Notes under the pieces: generated by a model
Told to the model about the DNA's origin: nothing
What the model saw: only the letters and a program-made list of their open reading frames with translations
The model's database searches: none
Source of the DNA: Mucilaginibacter sp. UR6-1
Lineage (GTDB): Bacteria > Bacteroidota > Bacteroidia > Sphingobacteriales > Sphingobacteriaceae
DNA length: 64,000 nucleotides
Assembly: GCF_020880975.1 (NCBI RefSeq)
Contig: NZ_JAJIWP010000003.1
Coordinates: forward strand, 434,001 to 498,000
Direction of reading: 5' to 3'
Translations under genes and position numbers: made by a program
Shown here: in pieces, positions 21,401 to 29,008 of the stretch
Position numbering within the stretch: position 1 is the first letter of the stretch
How the letters are laid out: each line of letters opens with the position of its first letter

Positions 21401-21807
21401 TAACCGCCAACCAAACGGCCATACCAGCCCCAGCCATACTCGGTATCGCTTGCGGCATGTATGCCCACAAAACCGCCTCCGGCCTGTATGTAGCGTTCAA
21501 AATCAGCCTCCTGGTATTGGTCGAGTACATCGCCTGTAGTGCTTAAAAACACAACGGCGGCATACTTTTTCAGGTTAGCTTCGGTAAACGCTTTCGCGTT
21601 GGTGGTGGTATCCACATCAAAATTATTTTCGGTACCCAGTTTAATAATGGCGTTAAGCCCTTTGGGTATGGACGAATGGTGGAAGCCCGCTGTTTTGCTG
21701 AATACCAGCACCCGTGGCTTGGGCGCTATTTTTCCGCATAAAAACAGCACGATGCTAATGCCCATAATGGCAAAGCCCGATAAGCGTAAATAAAACGTAC
21801 TTTTCAC
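18418..21807 (-). CDS. ThuA + PQQ-type sugar dehydrogenase + PKD + cytochrome c + C-terminal beta-sandwich fusion
   Basis: About 1129 residues. An N-terminal hydrophobic export or anchor segment precedes a ThuA glutamine-amidotransferase-like domain (about 30-245; VLVFSKTAGFHHSS, VGIHAASD). A six-bladed soluble-glucose-dehydrogenase-like propeller follows (about 265-705), with CCHTGG at 389-394 and H391 in the place of the sGDH catalytic His. Next come a PKD domain (about 710-800), a class I cytochrome c domain with CKACH at 875-879, and a carbohydrate-binding-like C-terminal domain. It probably oxidises a sugar and passes electrons to its own heme (inference). The GTG at 21807 is chosen because the frame further upstream runs through a terminator and into the neighbour's coding region; ATG 21765 is an alternative. 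Confidence 0.87.
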   Translation of the reverse strand: MKSTFYLRLSGFAIMGISIVLFLCGKIAPKPRVLVFSKTAGFHHSSIPKGLNAIIKLGTENNFDVDTTTNAKAFTEANLKKYAAVVFLSTTGDVLDQYQEADFERYIQAGGGFVGIHAASDTEYGWGWYGRLVGGYFKSHPAPQQAVLNVVDKNHPSTKHLPDTWTRTDEWYNFKKLNPNVKVLINIDEKSYKGGENGDKHPMAWYHEFDGGRAFYTELGHTDESYADAQYLQHVLGGIKYAIGDNNAIDYSKAKTQRVPETNRFVKRVLVEGAFFEPTEMAILPNFDILVAQRRGELMKYDAVKKTVKQVGLLNVYFKTSVPNVNSEEGLLGIAADPAYATNHHIYMYYSPAGSESIDRLSRFVFKGDTLDNSSEKVILEVKTTREICCHTGGSIAFGKDDNLYVSAGDNSTPFDEPGEKYPTQSFGPMDDRPGHEQYDARRSAGNTNDLRGKILRIKVKADGTYDIPDGNLFPKGTAKTRPEIYVMGNRNPYRISVDKKTGYLYWGEVGPDANVDSIGTRGPRGYDEVNQARKAGNFGWPLFVGNNYAYNIHNYTTNENGAPSDPAKPMNNSRNNTGLTELPPAQPAYIWYPYAVSPDFPELGSGGRTAMAGPVYYTADYPAGTRYPSYYNGKLIIYDFVRGWIKAVSQTPEGDVDKIEPFVDGMKFNSMIDMEAGPDGRIYVLEYGNGWFNKNPDAAISRIDYLAGNRPPEIAALNVDKTSGNVPLTISARVKATDPEKDALTYVWHIGKTKKVTKMPVLKHIVATAGEYELSVDVIDSKKASTTSNTVTVYAGNARPTVAVNVSSNRSFFFPGKPVKYNVSVADKGATVNPANLYVSADMLKGTDKAGANLGHQVIQATTIGKNIMLTLDCKACHKENETSIGPAFVKVAQKYKDAKDADTHLTNKIIKGGAGVWGEVAMPAHPSLKEDDAKLIVGWIRSLADDNKPKSLPASGMITPKTNDAGKQNMVYTIQANYTDEGANGIRPLAGTGAAILRSNIIEAGEFTAVNGFASKDSAGTKYLVFPAATGSFKAGKFDPAGIASLEFSGVGNSAASSYTITVYNGKGGAKLGSGTISFAAGKQNATATIPLVKATTPALRDYFIEVKQTTATKNPPLLKAIRFVPL

Positions 21808-21829
21808 AGTTAAAATTGGTTTTAAAACA

Positions 21830-21859
21830 AATAAACCGGTAACTAAGTACCGGTTTATT
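21830..21859 (-). terminator. Hairpin between the two PQQ-type genes
   Basis: A 12-bp perfect stem (aataaaccggta / taccggtttatt) with loop actaag, 20 nt past the stop at 21879 and followed on the minus strand by a T-rich tract. It may be a partial terminator or a 3' stabiliser that sets relative expression of the two genes. Confidence 0.75.
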
Positions 21860-21878
21860 ATGTATGGTGTAATGTTGG

Positions 21879-23972
21879 TTAATTCACTGTTAGTGTGCCC
21901 TGCATCACGTAGAAGTGCCCTGGTACAGTACAAACATAAGTATATTTTCCGGGTTTGGTTGGTGCCACAAAGTAAATGGTTTGTGACCCGCCAGGCCCTA
22001 CCAGTGTAGTATTGAATAATACCTTTGGCGTATTAGGTATATGGCTCAGTTTAACGCTTTGCAAGCCAAGCTTCATGGCCAGCTCGCCAACCGGAACAGC
22101 CTGCCCGTCGGGTACTACCACAAAGTTGTGCGGCATATCATCATTATTGCTGAAGGTAAGCTTTATTTTACTGCCCGCTTTTACGGTAAGCTCGCTCTTA
22201 TCATACTTAAGGCCCGGCTTGGTACCAAGTGTTATGGTTTGATCGATGCTTGTCCATGAAGCAGGTTTGGTAAGCTGGTTCTTTTTCAGGCCTGAACCTT
22301 CAGGGGTTTTGGCTGCCGCTGCTTTTGCAGGGGTTTGTGTTGGCTTGCCCATGTTCATATGGTCATGGCCAGCCATTTTTGGCGTACGTTTAGGTACGTT
22401 CAGCTTAGCGCCTTCAGGTATGTTGTTAAGCGTATAGTATGCTACAGGGTGTAATACCTTGGCAGCGCTGTCAGCCGAAACGATCTTATCGTCAAGCGTT
22501 ATCTCATGAACATATTTTTCGCGCAGGCCGTCAATCACCAGGCGTACTTTTGTACCATCCTCTGATACGATTGCCGCGTTAACCACGTGCTGCTGCTCGC
22601 GAACTGTGTTACTACCGTAAACCGGGTGGTATTTGTAAATAAAGCCGGTAATAGCGTAAGCATCCGGATCGGCAGCCGCTTTTTTGTTAACAGGTTTGGT
22701 AAACTCAATCTCAAAACCATCAGGCATGGCCTTAACGGCTTTCATTTCAAACGGAGTGCGTTTGCTCCAAACTACGCGCTCCAGTCCAAAATCCTTCGGA
22801 CCTTTTGAACCCCAGCCACGGTTGGTTTGGCCTACGAAGAGTGAGCCATCATTACCCCAGGCTAAACGTAATACGCCTGATTCAAAACCCTCACGGAAGG
22901 TGAAGGCAGCGCCCTGGTATTCGCCTTTTACCTGCTCAAGGTAAACACGGTTTAGGCGGCTTTGGCCCTGGTCGCCAATAATTACCTGCCCTGCAAACGG
23001 ACCAAAACGGTCGTCTTTTGGTATTTGTATCATTGATGAGGTTGATGTGCCTAAAATAGAATGTGGTAACCATACCGTTGGCAATTTCATGCCAGGTACT
23101 TCTTTAGCTACCTCAAAAAATGTTTTGTACGGACGGTTCGGATCATCATCCTCAATTTTACCCTGGTTAAAGCGAGGGTCAACACGAGAATAGATATCCT
23201 GGGTACGTGCCTTAACCGGTGATTCCGGACGGTCAGCCCAGTTTAAACCTGCGGGATGACCTGCAAAATCGCCTTTGTTTAACTGCATCATGTGGCCCGA
23301 GCCTACCCAGTCGCCCTGGTTTTCAGAGTAAAAATATTTACCATCAATCAGCCCCTGGCCGGCAGGTGAACGTAAGCCGGTAGCAAAAGGCATCATTTTA
23401 CCATCAGGGGTAATTTCCATTGTCCATGCTCTCCAGGGCACATGGCTTTTACCACGCCACCATTCAAAGCCATCAAAGCCAACGTTGGCATTAACCATAA
23501 AGTTACCGTTAGGCATAATTACAGGGCCGTACGAGTACTCGTGGTAGTTACCGGTTAATGGCCATGCAAATACGGTTTCGTAAACATCAGCCTTACCGTC
23601 GCCATTCTTGTCAACCAGTTTGGTCAACTCGCCGCGCTGCACGGCATATAACGCGCCATCTTTATAGGCAAGGCCCAGCAGCTCATGCATGCCGGTTGCA
23701 AACTTGCGGTAGTGCGGCGTAGTGCCGTTAAGCATGTACGGGTTTTCAATAATGTACACATCGCCACGGCGGGTTGATGCCGCCATATCGCCGTTAGGCA
23801 ACAGGGCCAAACCGCCAACCTCAAGCTCAATACCTTCGGGTATTGGCAGGGTAACTATGCGGTAAAAATCCTTTTCGGTAGCCCCGGCTTCCTTATTTTG
23901 CGCTTTAGCTGTAAACCCAACAACGGCAGTTACAGATAAAGTAAGTAGTATATTTTTTACAGTAGCTTTCAT
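21879..23972 (-). CDS. PQQ-type beta-propeller dehydrogenase-like protein with C-terminal azurin/auracyanin-like cupredoxin
   Basis: 697 residues. The signal peptide (NILLTLSVTAVVGFTAKAQ) precedes a propeller of the sugar-dehydrogenase-like class (about 35-450; GLALLPNGDMAASTRRGDVY). A linker follows (about 540-575), then a cupredoxin (about 580-697). The type 1 copper ligands are all present: H615 (MPHNF), C681, H686 and M690 (CTVPGHFYVM). A periplasmic electron-accepting domain fused to a sugar-oxidising fold is implied. It lies 21 nt downstream of the DUF1080 gene. The substrate is unknown, and whether this propeller binds PQQ cannot be told from the sequence alone. Confidence 0.88.
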   Translation of the reverse strand: MKATVKNILLTLSVTAVVGFTAKAQNKEAGATEKDFYRIVTLPIPEGIELEVGGLALLPNGDMAASTRRGDVYIIENPYMLNGTTPHYRKFATGMHELLGLAYKDGALYAVQRGELTKLVDKNGDGKADVYETVFAWPLTGNYHEYSYGPVIMPNGNFMVNANVGFDGFEWWRGKSHVPWRAWTMEITPDGKMMPFATGLRSPAGQGLIDGKYFYSENQGDWVGSGHMMQLNKGDFAGHPAGLNWADRPESPVKARTQDIYSRVDPRFNQGKIEDDDPNRPYKTFFEVAKEVPGMKLPTVWLPHSILGTSTSSMIQIPKDDRFGPFAGQVIIGDQGQSRLNRVYLEQVKGEYQGAAFTFREGFESGVLRLAWGNDGSLFVGQTNRGWGSKGPKDFGLERVVWSKRTPFEMKAVKAMPDGFEIEFTKPVNKKAAADPDAYAITGFIYKYHPVYGSNTVREQQHVVNAAIVSEDGTKVRLVIDGLREKYVHEITLDDKIVSADSAAKVLHPVAYYTLNNIPEGAKLNVPKRTPKMAGHDHMNMGKPTQTPAKAAAAKTPEGSGLKKNQLTKPASWTSIDQTITLGTKPGLKYDKSELTVKAGSKIKLTFSNNDDMPHNFVVVPDGQAVPVGELAMKLGLQSVKLSHIPNTPKVLFNTTLVGPGGSQTIYFVAPTKPGKYTYVCTVPGHFYVMQGTLTVN

Positions 23973-23993
23973 TTATAACAGTATTTGTTGAGT

Positions 23994-25442
23994 TTACCAG
24001 ATAAGTGAGTATTTAACCGAAGCACCTTTATCGGCATCTTTTATTGGGATAAGCAGCTCCTTGCCGTTGCCTGCTGTGCGCAGTACCGGCTTGGTGCCTT
24101 TATCAAACTGTACGTAGTACTCGTAGTTGTTTACCGCGTACATGCCGTTGCCGGCATCAACAATATCGCTGCCGGTTGCGGCGCGCAGGTAAAGTTTATC
24201 CTTAACGGGGCCGTTAACCGTTACCACACGGGTAAGGCTGCTGCCGCCATCGCTGGTAAGTTTATCATCAACTTTTAGTTGGCTAACCTCGTATTTAAAG
24301 GTTGGGTAGCCTTTATCATCCAACTCATAACCACGGCTGCGAAATGCCTGGTTGGCAAGCAGCGAATCAGGCCATGCGTTGGTTTCTGAAGCTAATACGG
24401 CCAATGATGGCGCATCGTTCAAAGGTATTTTGCTGCCGATAACAGTGGTATTACCATCACCACGGAAAAGCCACATTGGCGTACCATCAACAAAGCCGCC
24501 TTTCCATACCTGGAACAGGGCACCGGTACCCAAGTCGTACGAGTAGCTGATGTTGCCCGGATAGCCTACGTTAATAGCATGGGTAACACGTTTTTTATCA
24601 TTAATGTCAACAAAGCTGCGCAGTAATACAGGTTCATCGGTAACGGTAACAAATACTTGTTTTTCGCTAAAGGTGCGGCCTGAGCCGTCAGTCACCTTAC
24701 TACTTACGTTAGTGCTGTATTTAATATTTTTGAAGGCAACGGCACCATGATCGCCTTGCAGGCGGATAGGGCCGGTGGCGGCTTCGTTAGGGAATGCAGA
24801 GCCGCGGGTTGGGCCTTGCAGTTCGGCATTTTCAATAATGGTTACGCCGTTAAGCTCTATTTTAACAATGCGCGCATTGGCTGTTTTTTTGCCTGCCGCA
24901 TCAAACTTAGGTGCCTGAAAAACAATATGTATGTTTTGCCACAGGCCCGGTGCACGGCTCACGTTAATGCGTGGTACCACACCCTCGTAAGCAAACTGGC
25001 CTTGTGGGCGGCTTTCATCCCAGCGCGGGTATACAGCGCCCAGATCCTGATAGGTAAGTTTATCCTTACCCCAGGCATCGCTTAATTGAATTTCGTAACG
25101 GCCTTGCAGGTATATACCCGAGTTTGAGCCTTTAGGCATCAAAAAATCGGCACTTAGGTCAATATCGCCATGCTCAAAGTTGGTAAAGATGTCTTCATTT
25201 TTACCCTTGCCCGGGATGGTTACCAATATGCCCTGGCCGTCTTTTTTTTCCAGAACTTCATCTTTGCTAAAATCGCTTTTTACCGAACCGGCAACTGACC
25301 AGTTGGCTGATGGCTTTTTAAAAGCCGAAAGATCACTCAGAGGTACCTGTGTGTCCTGTGCGGCAACGCCAAAAGGTAAAGCAGCAGCCGAGAGAAACAA
25401 CAGGGATGTTGTTTTTAGTAAAAGGTTTTTTCTCATAATCAT
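23994..25442 (-). CDS. DUF1080 family protein (3-keto-disaccharide hydrolase-like), exported
   Basis: 482 residues. The signal peptide (LLFLSAAALPFGVAAQ) precedes a concanavalin-like DUF1080 domain (about 45-240) with FEHGDIDLSADFLMPKGSNSG, YEIQLSDAW and ATGPIRLQGDHGAVAFKNI. Characterised DUF1080 proteins cleave 3-keto-glycosides. The C-terminal ~240 residues form a second beta-rich region of unclear family. It is first in a same-strand cluster with two PQQ-type proteins, spaced 21 nt from the next gene. M3 (25436) is an alternative start. Confidence 0.87.
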   Translation of the reverse strand: MIMRKNLLLKTTSLLFLSAAALPFGVAAQDTQVPLSDLSAFKKPSANWSVAGSVKSDFSKDEVLEKKDGQGILVTIPGKGKNEDIFTNFEHGDIDLSADFLMPKGSNSGIYLQGRYEIQLSDAWGKDKLTYQDLGAVYPRWDESRPQGQFAYEGVVPRINVSRAPGLWQNIHIVFQAPKFDAAGKKTANARIVKIELNGVTIIENAELQGPTRGSAFPNEAATGPIRLQGDHGAVAFKNIKYSTNVSSKVTDGSGRTFSEKQVFVTVTDEPVLLRSFVDINDKKRVTHAINVGYPGNISYSYDLGTGALFQVWKGGFVDGTPMWLFRGDGNTTVIGSKIPLNDAPSLAVLASETNAWPDSLLANQAFRSRGYELDDKGYPTFKYEVSQLKVDDKLTSDGGSSLTRVVTVNGPVKDKLYLRAATGSDIVDAGNGMYAVNNYEYYVQFDKGTKPVLRTAGNGKELLIPIKDADKGASVKYSLIW

Positions 25443-25657
25443 TTTTATCGAGGTGGGCTAATATAGATATTTTGGAGATACCTGAATAGCTTGATTAGCT
25501 TGTTTTTAAAAATTACTGTAATGTCTAAACAAAATGTTACAAAACAGCGCTGATTGTTCATAATTTGATAACATTATCCAACTTTAATCAGCCTGCTAAA
25601 AAGCCATAAACAATATTATTTTAATAATGAGATTACACAACAGCCATAGTTTTGGGC

Positions 25658-26845
25658 ATGATGTACCGCAGAAAAACAAGGGTTGTGTTTTTTTCAGAAA
25701 TATTGGATAAGGACCATGACGGGGCTGTGCGCACCATGTACCAGCTCATCAGCCGCATCAACCCGGAGTTTTTTGAATTTTTATTTATTTGCGGCACCGG
25801 GCCTGATGAATTATATGGCTTTGAATGTGTAAAGGTACCTGCCCTTACCGTACCTGTTAACCGTAATTATAAACTGGCCTTACCCGGGCTGGTGCAAGTA
25901 AGCCTGAAAGAAAAACTACGGACATTTGATGCCGATGTGGTACATATAGCAACACCATCGTTATTAGGTGAGTTTGCGCTGAAATATGCCCGGCAGGAGC
26001 GGTTGCCGGTGATCAGCATTTACCATACACACTTTATATCATACATTGATTATTACTTTAAACACACGCCCTTTTTGATAGATTTTGTGCGCTCAAGGGT
26101 GATTGACGGGCAGCGCAATTTTTACAACGGATGTGATACCATCTATATGCCGTCCGAGGGGATAGGTAAATGGCTGGCAGGTATCGGTGTAAAACCGCAT
26201 AAAATGAAAAGCTGGAAACGTGGTATTGATACCGGTTTGTTCTCGCCGGCAAAGTATGATGCCTCCTTTATGCGAAATGTAACCGGCAATAACGCCCCGG
26301 TGATACTGTTTGCCAGCCGCCTGGTTTGGGAAAAGAACCTGGAAACCTTATTTGATATATACGATGGTTTAAAAGCGGCCAACACACCTTTTAACATGGT
26401 AATAGCGGGTGATGGTAAAGAGAAACCCGTTTGCCGGGAGCGTATGCCCGATGCTTTTTTTACCGGCAAGGTAGATCATGACACGCTATCTGTGTTGTAT
26501 GCCTCGGCAGATGTGTTTGTGTTTCCATCGGTATCCGAGGCATACGGTAATGTGGTTTTAGAGGCCATGGCATCAGGCCTGCCATGCGTTATTGCCGATG
26601 GCGGCGGTTCGGCCGATTTTATTGAGCAGGATGTTAATGGTTTTAAATGCAAGCCTTACAATGCGGATGAATACATCAGCAAAATAATGCTGCTTATAAA
26701 TGATGATGCCTTGCATAGCAGGGTTGTACAGGCAGGCTTAAAATATAGCAGCGCATTTAACTGGAATGAGCTTGCCTCGGTATACTTTAATGATGTTAAC
26801 CAACTGGCCAAGCAAACCCGTGGCCGGCTACTGCCTGCTGAATGA
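25658..26845 (+). CDS. Glycosyltransferase family 4
   Basis: About 395 residues with the GT-B fold. The N-terminal domain (VVFFSEILDKDHDGAVRTMY, DVVHIATPS) is followed by a C-terminal nucleotide-sugar domain (ILFASRLVWEKNLETL; FVFPSVSEAYGNVVLEAMAS, the EX7E motif). It resembles mannosyl- and glucosyltransferases that build glycolipids (PimB/diglycosyl-diacylglycerol type); donor and acceptor are not identifiable. The frame opens with TTG at 25652, but ATG at 25658 or 25661 is a more likely start. Its stop overlaps the next gene (ATGA). Confidence 0.9.
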   Translation: MMYRRKTRVVFFSEILDKDHDGAVRTMYQLISRINPEFFEFLFICGTGPDELYGFECVKVPALTVPVNRNYKLALPGLVQVSLKEKLRTFDADVVHIATPSLLGEFALKYARQERLPVISIYHTHFISYIDYYFKHTPFLIDFVRSRVIDGQRNFYNGCDTIYMPSEGIGKWLAGIGVKPHKMKSWKRGIDTGLFSPAKYDASFMRNVTGNNAPVILFASRLVWEKNLETLFDIYDGLKAANTPFNMVIAGDGKEKPVCRERMPDAFFTGKVDHDTLSVLYASADVFVFPSVSEAYGNVVLEAMASGLPCVIADGGGSADFIEQDVNGFKCKPYNADEYISKIMLLINDDALHSRVVQAGLKYSSAFNWNELASVYFNDVNQLAKQTRGRLLPAE

Positions 26846-27846
26846 AGTATCTGAAGGTATTAATTATTGTTGCCATACTGATATGCGCCTGGGTATTTCT
26901 TCGCCATACCGATCTTAACAAAGTTGGTAGTTCCCTGCAGCAGGTAGGATTCCACTTTATATGGCTTTTGCTGATAAGCGCGTCCTCATATATATGCGGT
27001 ACCATTGCATGGCGCAATTGTATGGGTGAGGATGGTAAGCATGTTAAACTTGCCCAACTGTTTTGGGTACGACATGTTGGCGAAACGGTAGGCATCATCA
27101 ATCCCACAAGTATTGTGGCGGGCGAGGCGCTCAAGATTTATCTGCTGCGCGATCATCCGATAGAAAAACAGGTAGTGGTTACCTCGGTACTGCTATCGCG
27201 AGTGCTGATGATGGCTACACAACTACTCTCGTTACTTATCATAACCATACTGGCCTTTGCTTTTGTACCTGCGCTGCATTTTTCGTTAAGTATAGCCGGT
27301 ATGGTGCTGGGCATACTCGCCGGTGTAGCAGTATTTATTTACCTGCTGATAGTATTATTTAAAGGGTTAGGCAAAACACGTTTGGGCAATTGGTTCGCCA
27401 ATAGTACCGAAAAGCTGCGTACAAAGGTTAGCGAAGCAAGTGCAGCTATCCGCGCTTTTTATTATACCAACAAAAAGGATATGCTGATAGCCTGCTGCTT
27501 TTTTATGCTGCACTGGGCATTGGGCTCGCTTGAGTTCTACATCATCCTGCACTTGCTGGCTACCGGAGCAGGTTTTATACCCGCCATGTTTGTGGATATG
27601 AGCGTGATCATATTTAAATCGGCCGGGGCGTTTGTGCCCGCGCAAATAGGGGTGGAGGAGTATGGCAACAAATTGATGCTTGCTACTGTAGGCATAACCG
27701 CTGCCGAAACCTGGGTAACGGCATCGCTGCTGCGCCGTGCCCGCCAGTTATTCTGGATTTTGCTGGGCCTGGTGGCTTATTTTTTTATCGACAGGAAACG
27801 AACGACCACACTTTACCAAAATGGAGATCCTGTTTGTAAGTCATAA
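26842..27846 (+). CDS. Lysylphosphatidylglycerol synthase TM-region family (YbhN/UPF0104-like) membrane protein
   Basis: 334 residues with about eight membrane helices. It carries the family motifs GEALKIYLLRDHP and FKSAGAFVPAQIGVEEYG. It lacks the soluble aminoacyltransferase domain of MprF, so it corresponds to the flippase-like part alone. It sits between two GT4 genes with a 4-nt overlap upstream and a 26-nt overlap downstream, so the three are a translationally coupled unit. Translocation of a glycolipid made by the two GTs is the natural inference. Confidence 0.87.
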   Translation: MKYLKVLIIVAILICAWVFLRHTDLNKVGSSLQQVGFHFIWLLLISASSYICGTIAWRNCMGEDGKHVKLAQLFWVRHVGETVGIINPTSIVAGEALKIYLLRDHPIEKQVVVTSVLLSRVLMMATQLLSLLIITILAFAFVPALHFSLSIAGMVLGILAGVAVFIYLLIVLFKGLGKTRLGNWFANSTEKLRTKVSEASAAIRAFYYTNKKDMLIACCFFMLHWALGSLEFYIILHLLATGAGFIPAMFVDMSVIIFKSAGAFVPAQIGVEEYGNKLMLATVGITAAETWVTASLLRRARQLFWILLGLVAYFFIDRKRTTTLYQNGDPVCKS

Positions 27847-29008
27847 ACACCCGCCCGCAACCGGCGGTATGGAAAAGCAAAGCTACGAGCTGGTACGCGG
27901 GATGAAAAAGCATGCCCGCATACATGCCATTGTTTATAAAACGGGCACAAGCAAGCTGCGCTTTTTTATGTCGCTTAACAGGCGTATTGTGGCTATGTGC
28001 CGTAAGTACCCGGGTATAAGCGTTATTCATTACAACGATGGGCTTATGGCGGCCATATGTATGCGCCACAAAGGGTACGAGCACTTAAAACGTACTGTTA
28101 CCCTGCACGGGCTGGATGTGGTTTTTCCTAACAACACTTACCGCCGCTCGGTGCTGCCCGAATATAAAAAGTTTGACAAGATATTTGCCGTAAGCAATGC
28201 CACGGCAAATGCCTGTATAAAGTATGGCATCCCGGCAGAAAAAATAAAGGTGATAAGCAACGGCGTTGATGCCTCCATTGCTGATTGCCTGCCGCAACCC
28301 GCGCTGGTTAACGATATAGCCGCCCAGCATGGCCTTCAGCTTGATAATAAACGGGTACTGATATGCATGGGCAGGGCTGTAAAGCGTAAAGGTTTTGCGT
28401 GGCTCATAAAACACGTTATGCCCGCATTGAGTGATGATTTTACCTTGCTTATTATAGGCCCGTTTAAACCACGCGCCCCGTTTGCAGATAAAATAATACG
28501 TTCGTTACCCCCTAAAACGCGCAGGCAGGTAACCTCTTTTTTAGGCTGGCCTACTGATGAGGAGGAGATACGCAGGCTGTTGCAAAAATCAGGTACGGCT
28601 AACCGGGTAAAGCACCTGGGGCGCTTACCTTTTGAGGATATATTGCAATTGCTTATGGCGGCCGAGGCATTTATAATGCCTAACATACGTGTACCCGGCG
28701 ATCTGGAGGGTTTTGGCCTGGTATGCCTTGAGGCCTGTTTGTGCGGTACCAAAGTTTTTGCCTCAAACATTGAGGGAATAAAGGATGTAATAAGCCACGG
28801 GCATAATGGCTATTTGCTGCCTGCTGCCAACAAAGCTGCGTGGATAGATGCACTCAGCAAGCTGAACAGCCAACCACGGCACTATAAACTACAACCAAAG
28901 CAGATAAAGGCATACACGATGAAGCACTTCGGTTGGGATAAAATGGTAAAAGAATACCTGGATTGCTTTGAGGAACTTACAGCGATGCAACCCGCGCCTT
29001 TTTTGTGA
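27821..29008 (+). CDS. Glycosyltransferase family 4
   Basis: About 395 residues, GT-B fold. The N-terminal KHPPATGGMEKQSYEL is typical of GT4, and SVIHYNDGLMAA is the acceptor side. The nucleotide-sugar domain has ICMGRAVKRKGFAWLI and PGDLEGFGLVCLEACLCG, containing the EX7E glutamates. A frame extension upstream lies within the flippase gene; ATG 27821 gives the canonical MEILFVSHK start and overlaps that gene by 26 nt. The 3' end overlaps the convergent GDPD-like gene by 32 nt. Donor and acceptor are unknown. Confidence 0.9.
   Translation: MEILFVSHKHPPATGGMEKQSYELVRGMKKHARIHAIVYKTGTSKLRFFMSLNRRIVAMCRKYPGISVIHYNDGLMAAICMRHKGYEHLKRTVTLHGLDVVFPNNTYRRSVLPEYKKFDKIFAVSNATANACIKYGIPAEKIKVISNGVDASIADCLPQPALVNDIAAQHGLQLDNKRVLICMGRAVKRKGFAWLIKHVMPALSDDFTLLIIGPFKPRAPFADKIIRSLPPKTRRQVTSFLGWPTDEEEIRRLLQKSGTANRVKHLGRLPFEDILQLLMAAEAFIMPNIRVPGDLEGFGLVCLEACLCGTKVFASNIEGIKDVISHGHNGYLLPAANKAAWIDALSKLNSQPRHYKLQPKQIKAYTMKHFGWDKMVKEYLDCFEELTAMQPAPFL

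Noticed and set aside
28336..28770. 144-residue minus-strand open frame inside the GT4 gene
   Set aside because: Shadow frame with low-complexity Ser/Arg-rich translation; the opposite GT4 is secure.
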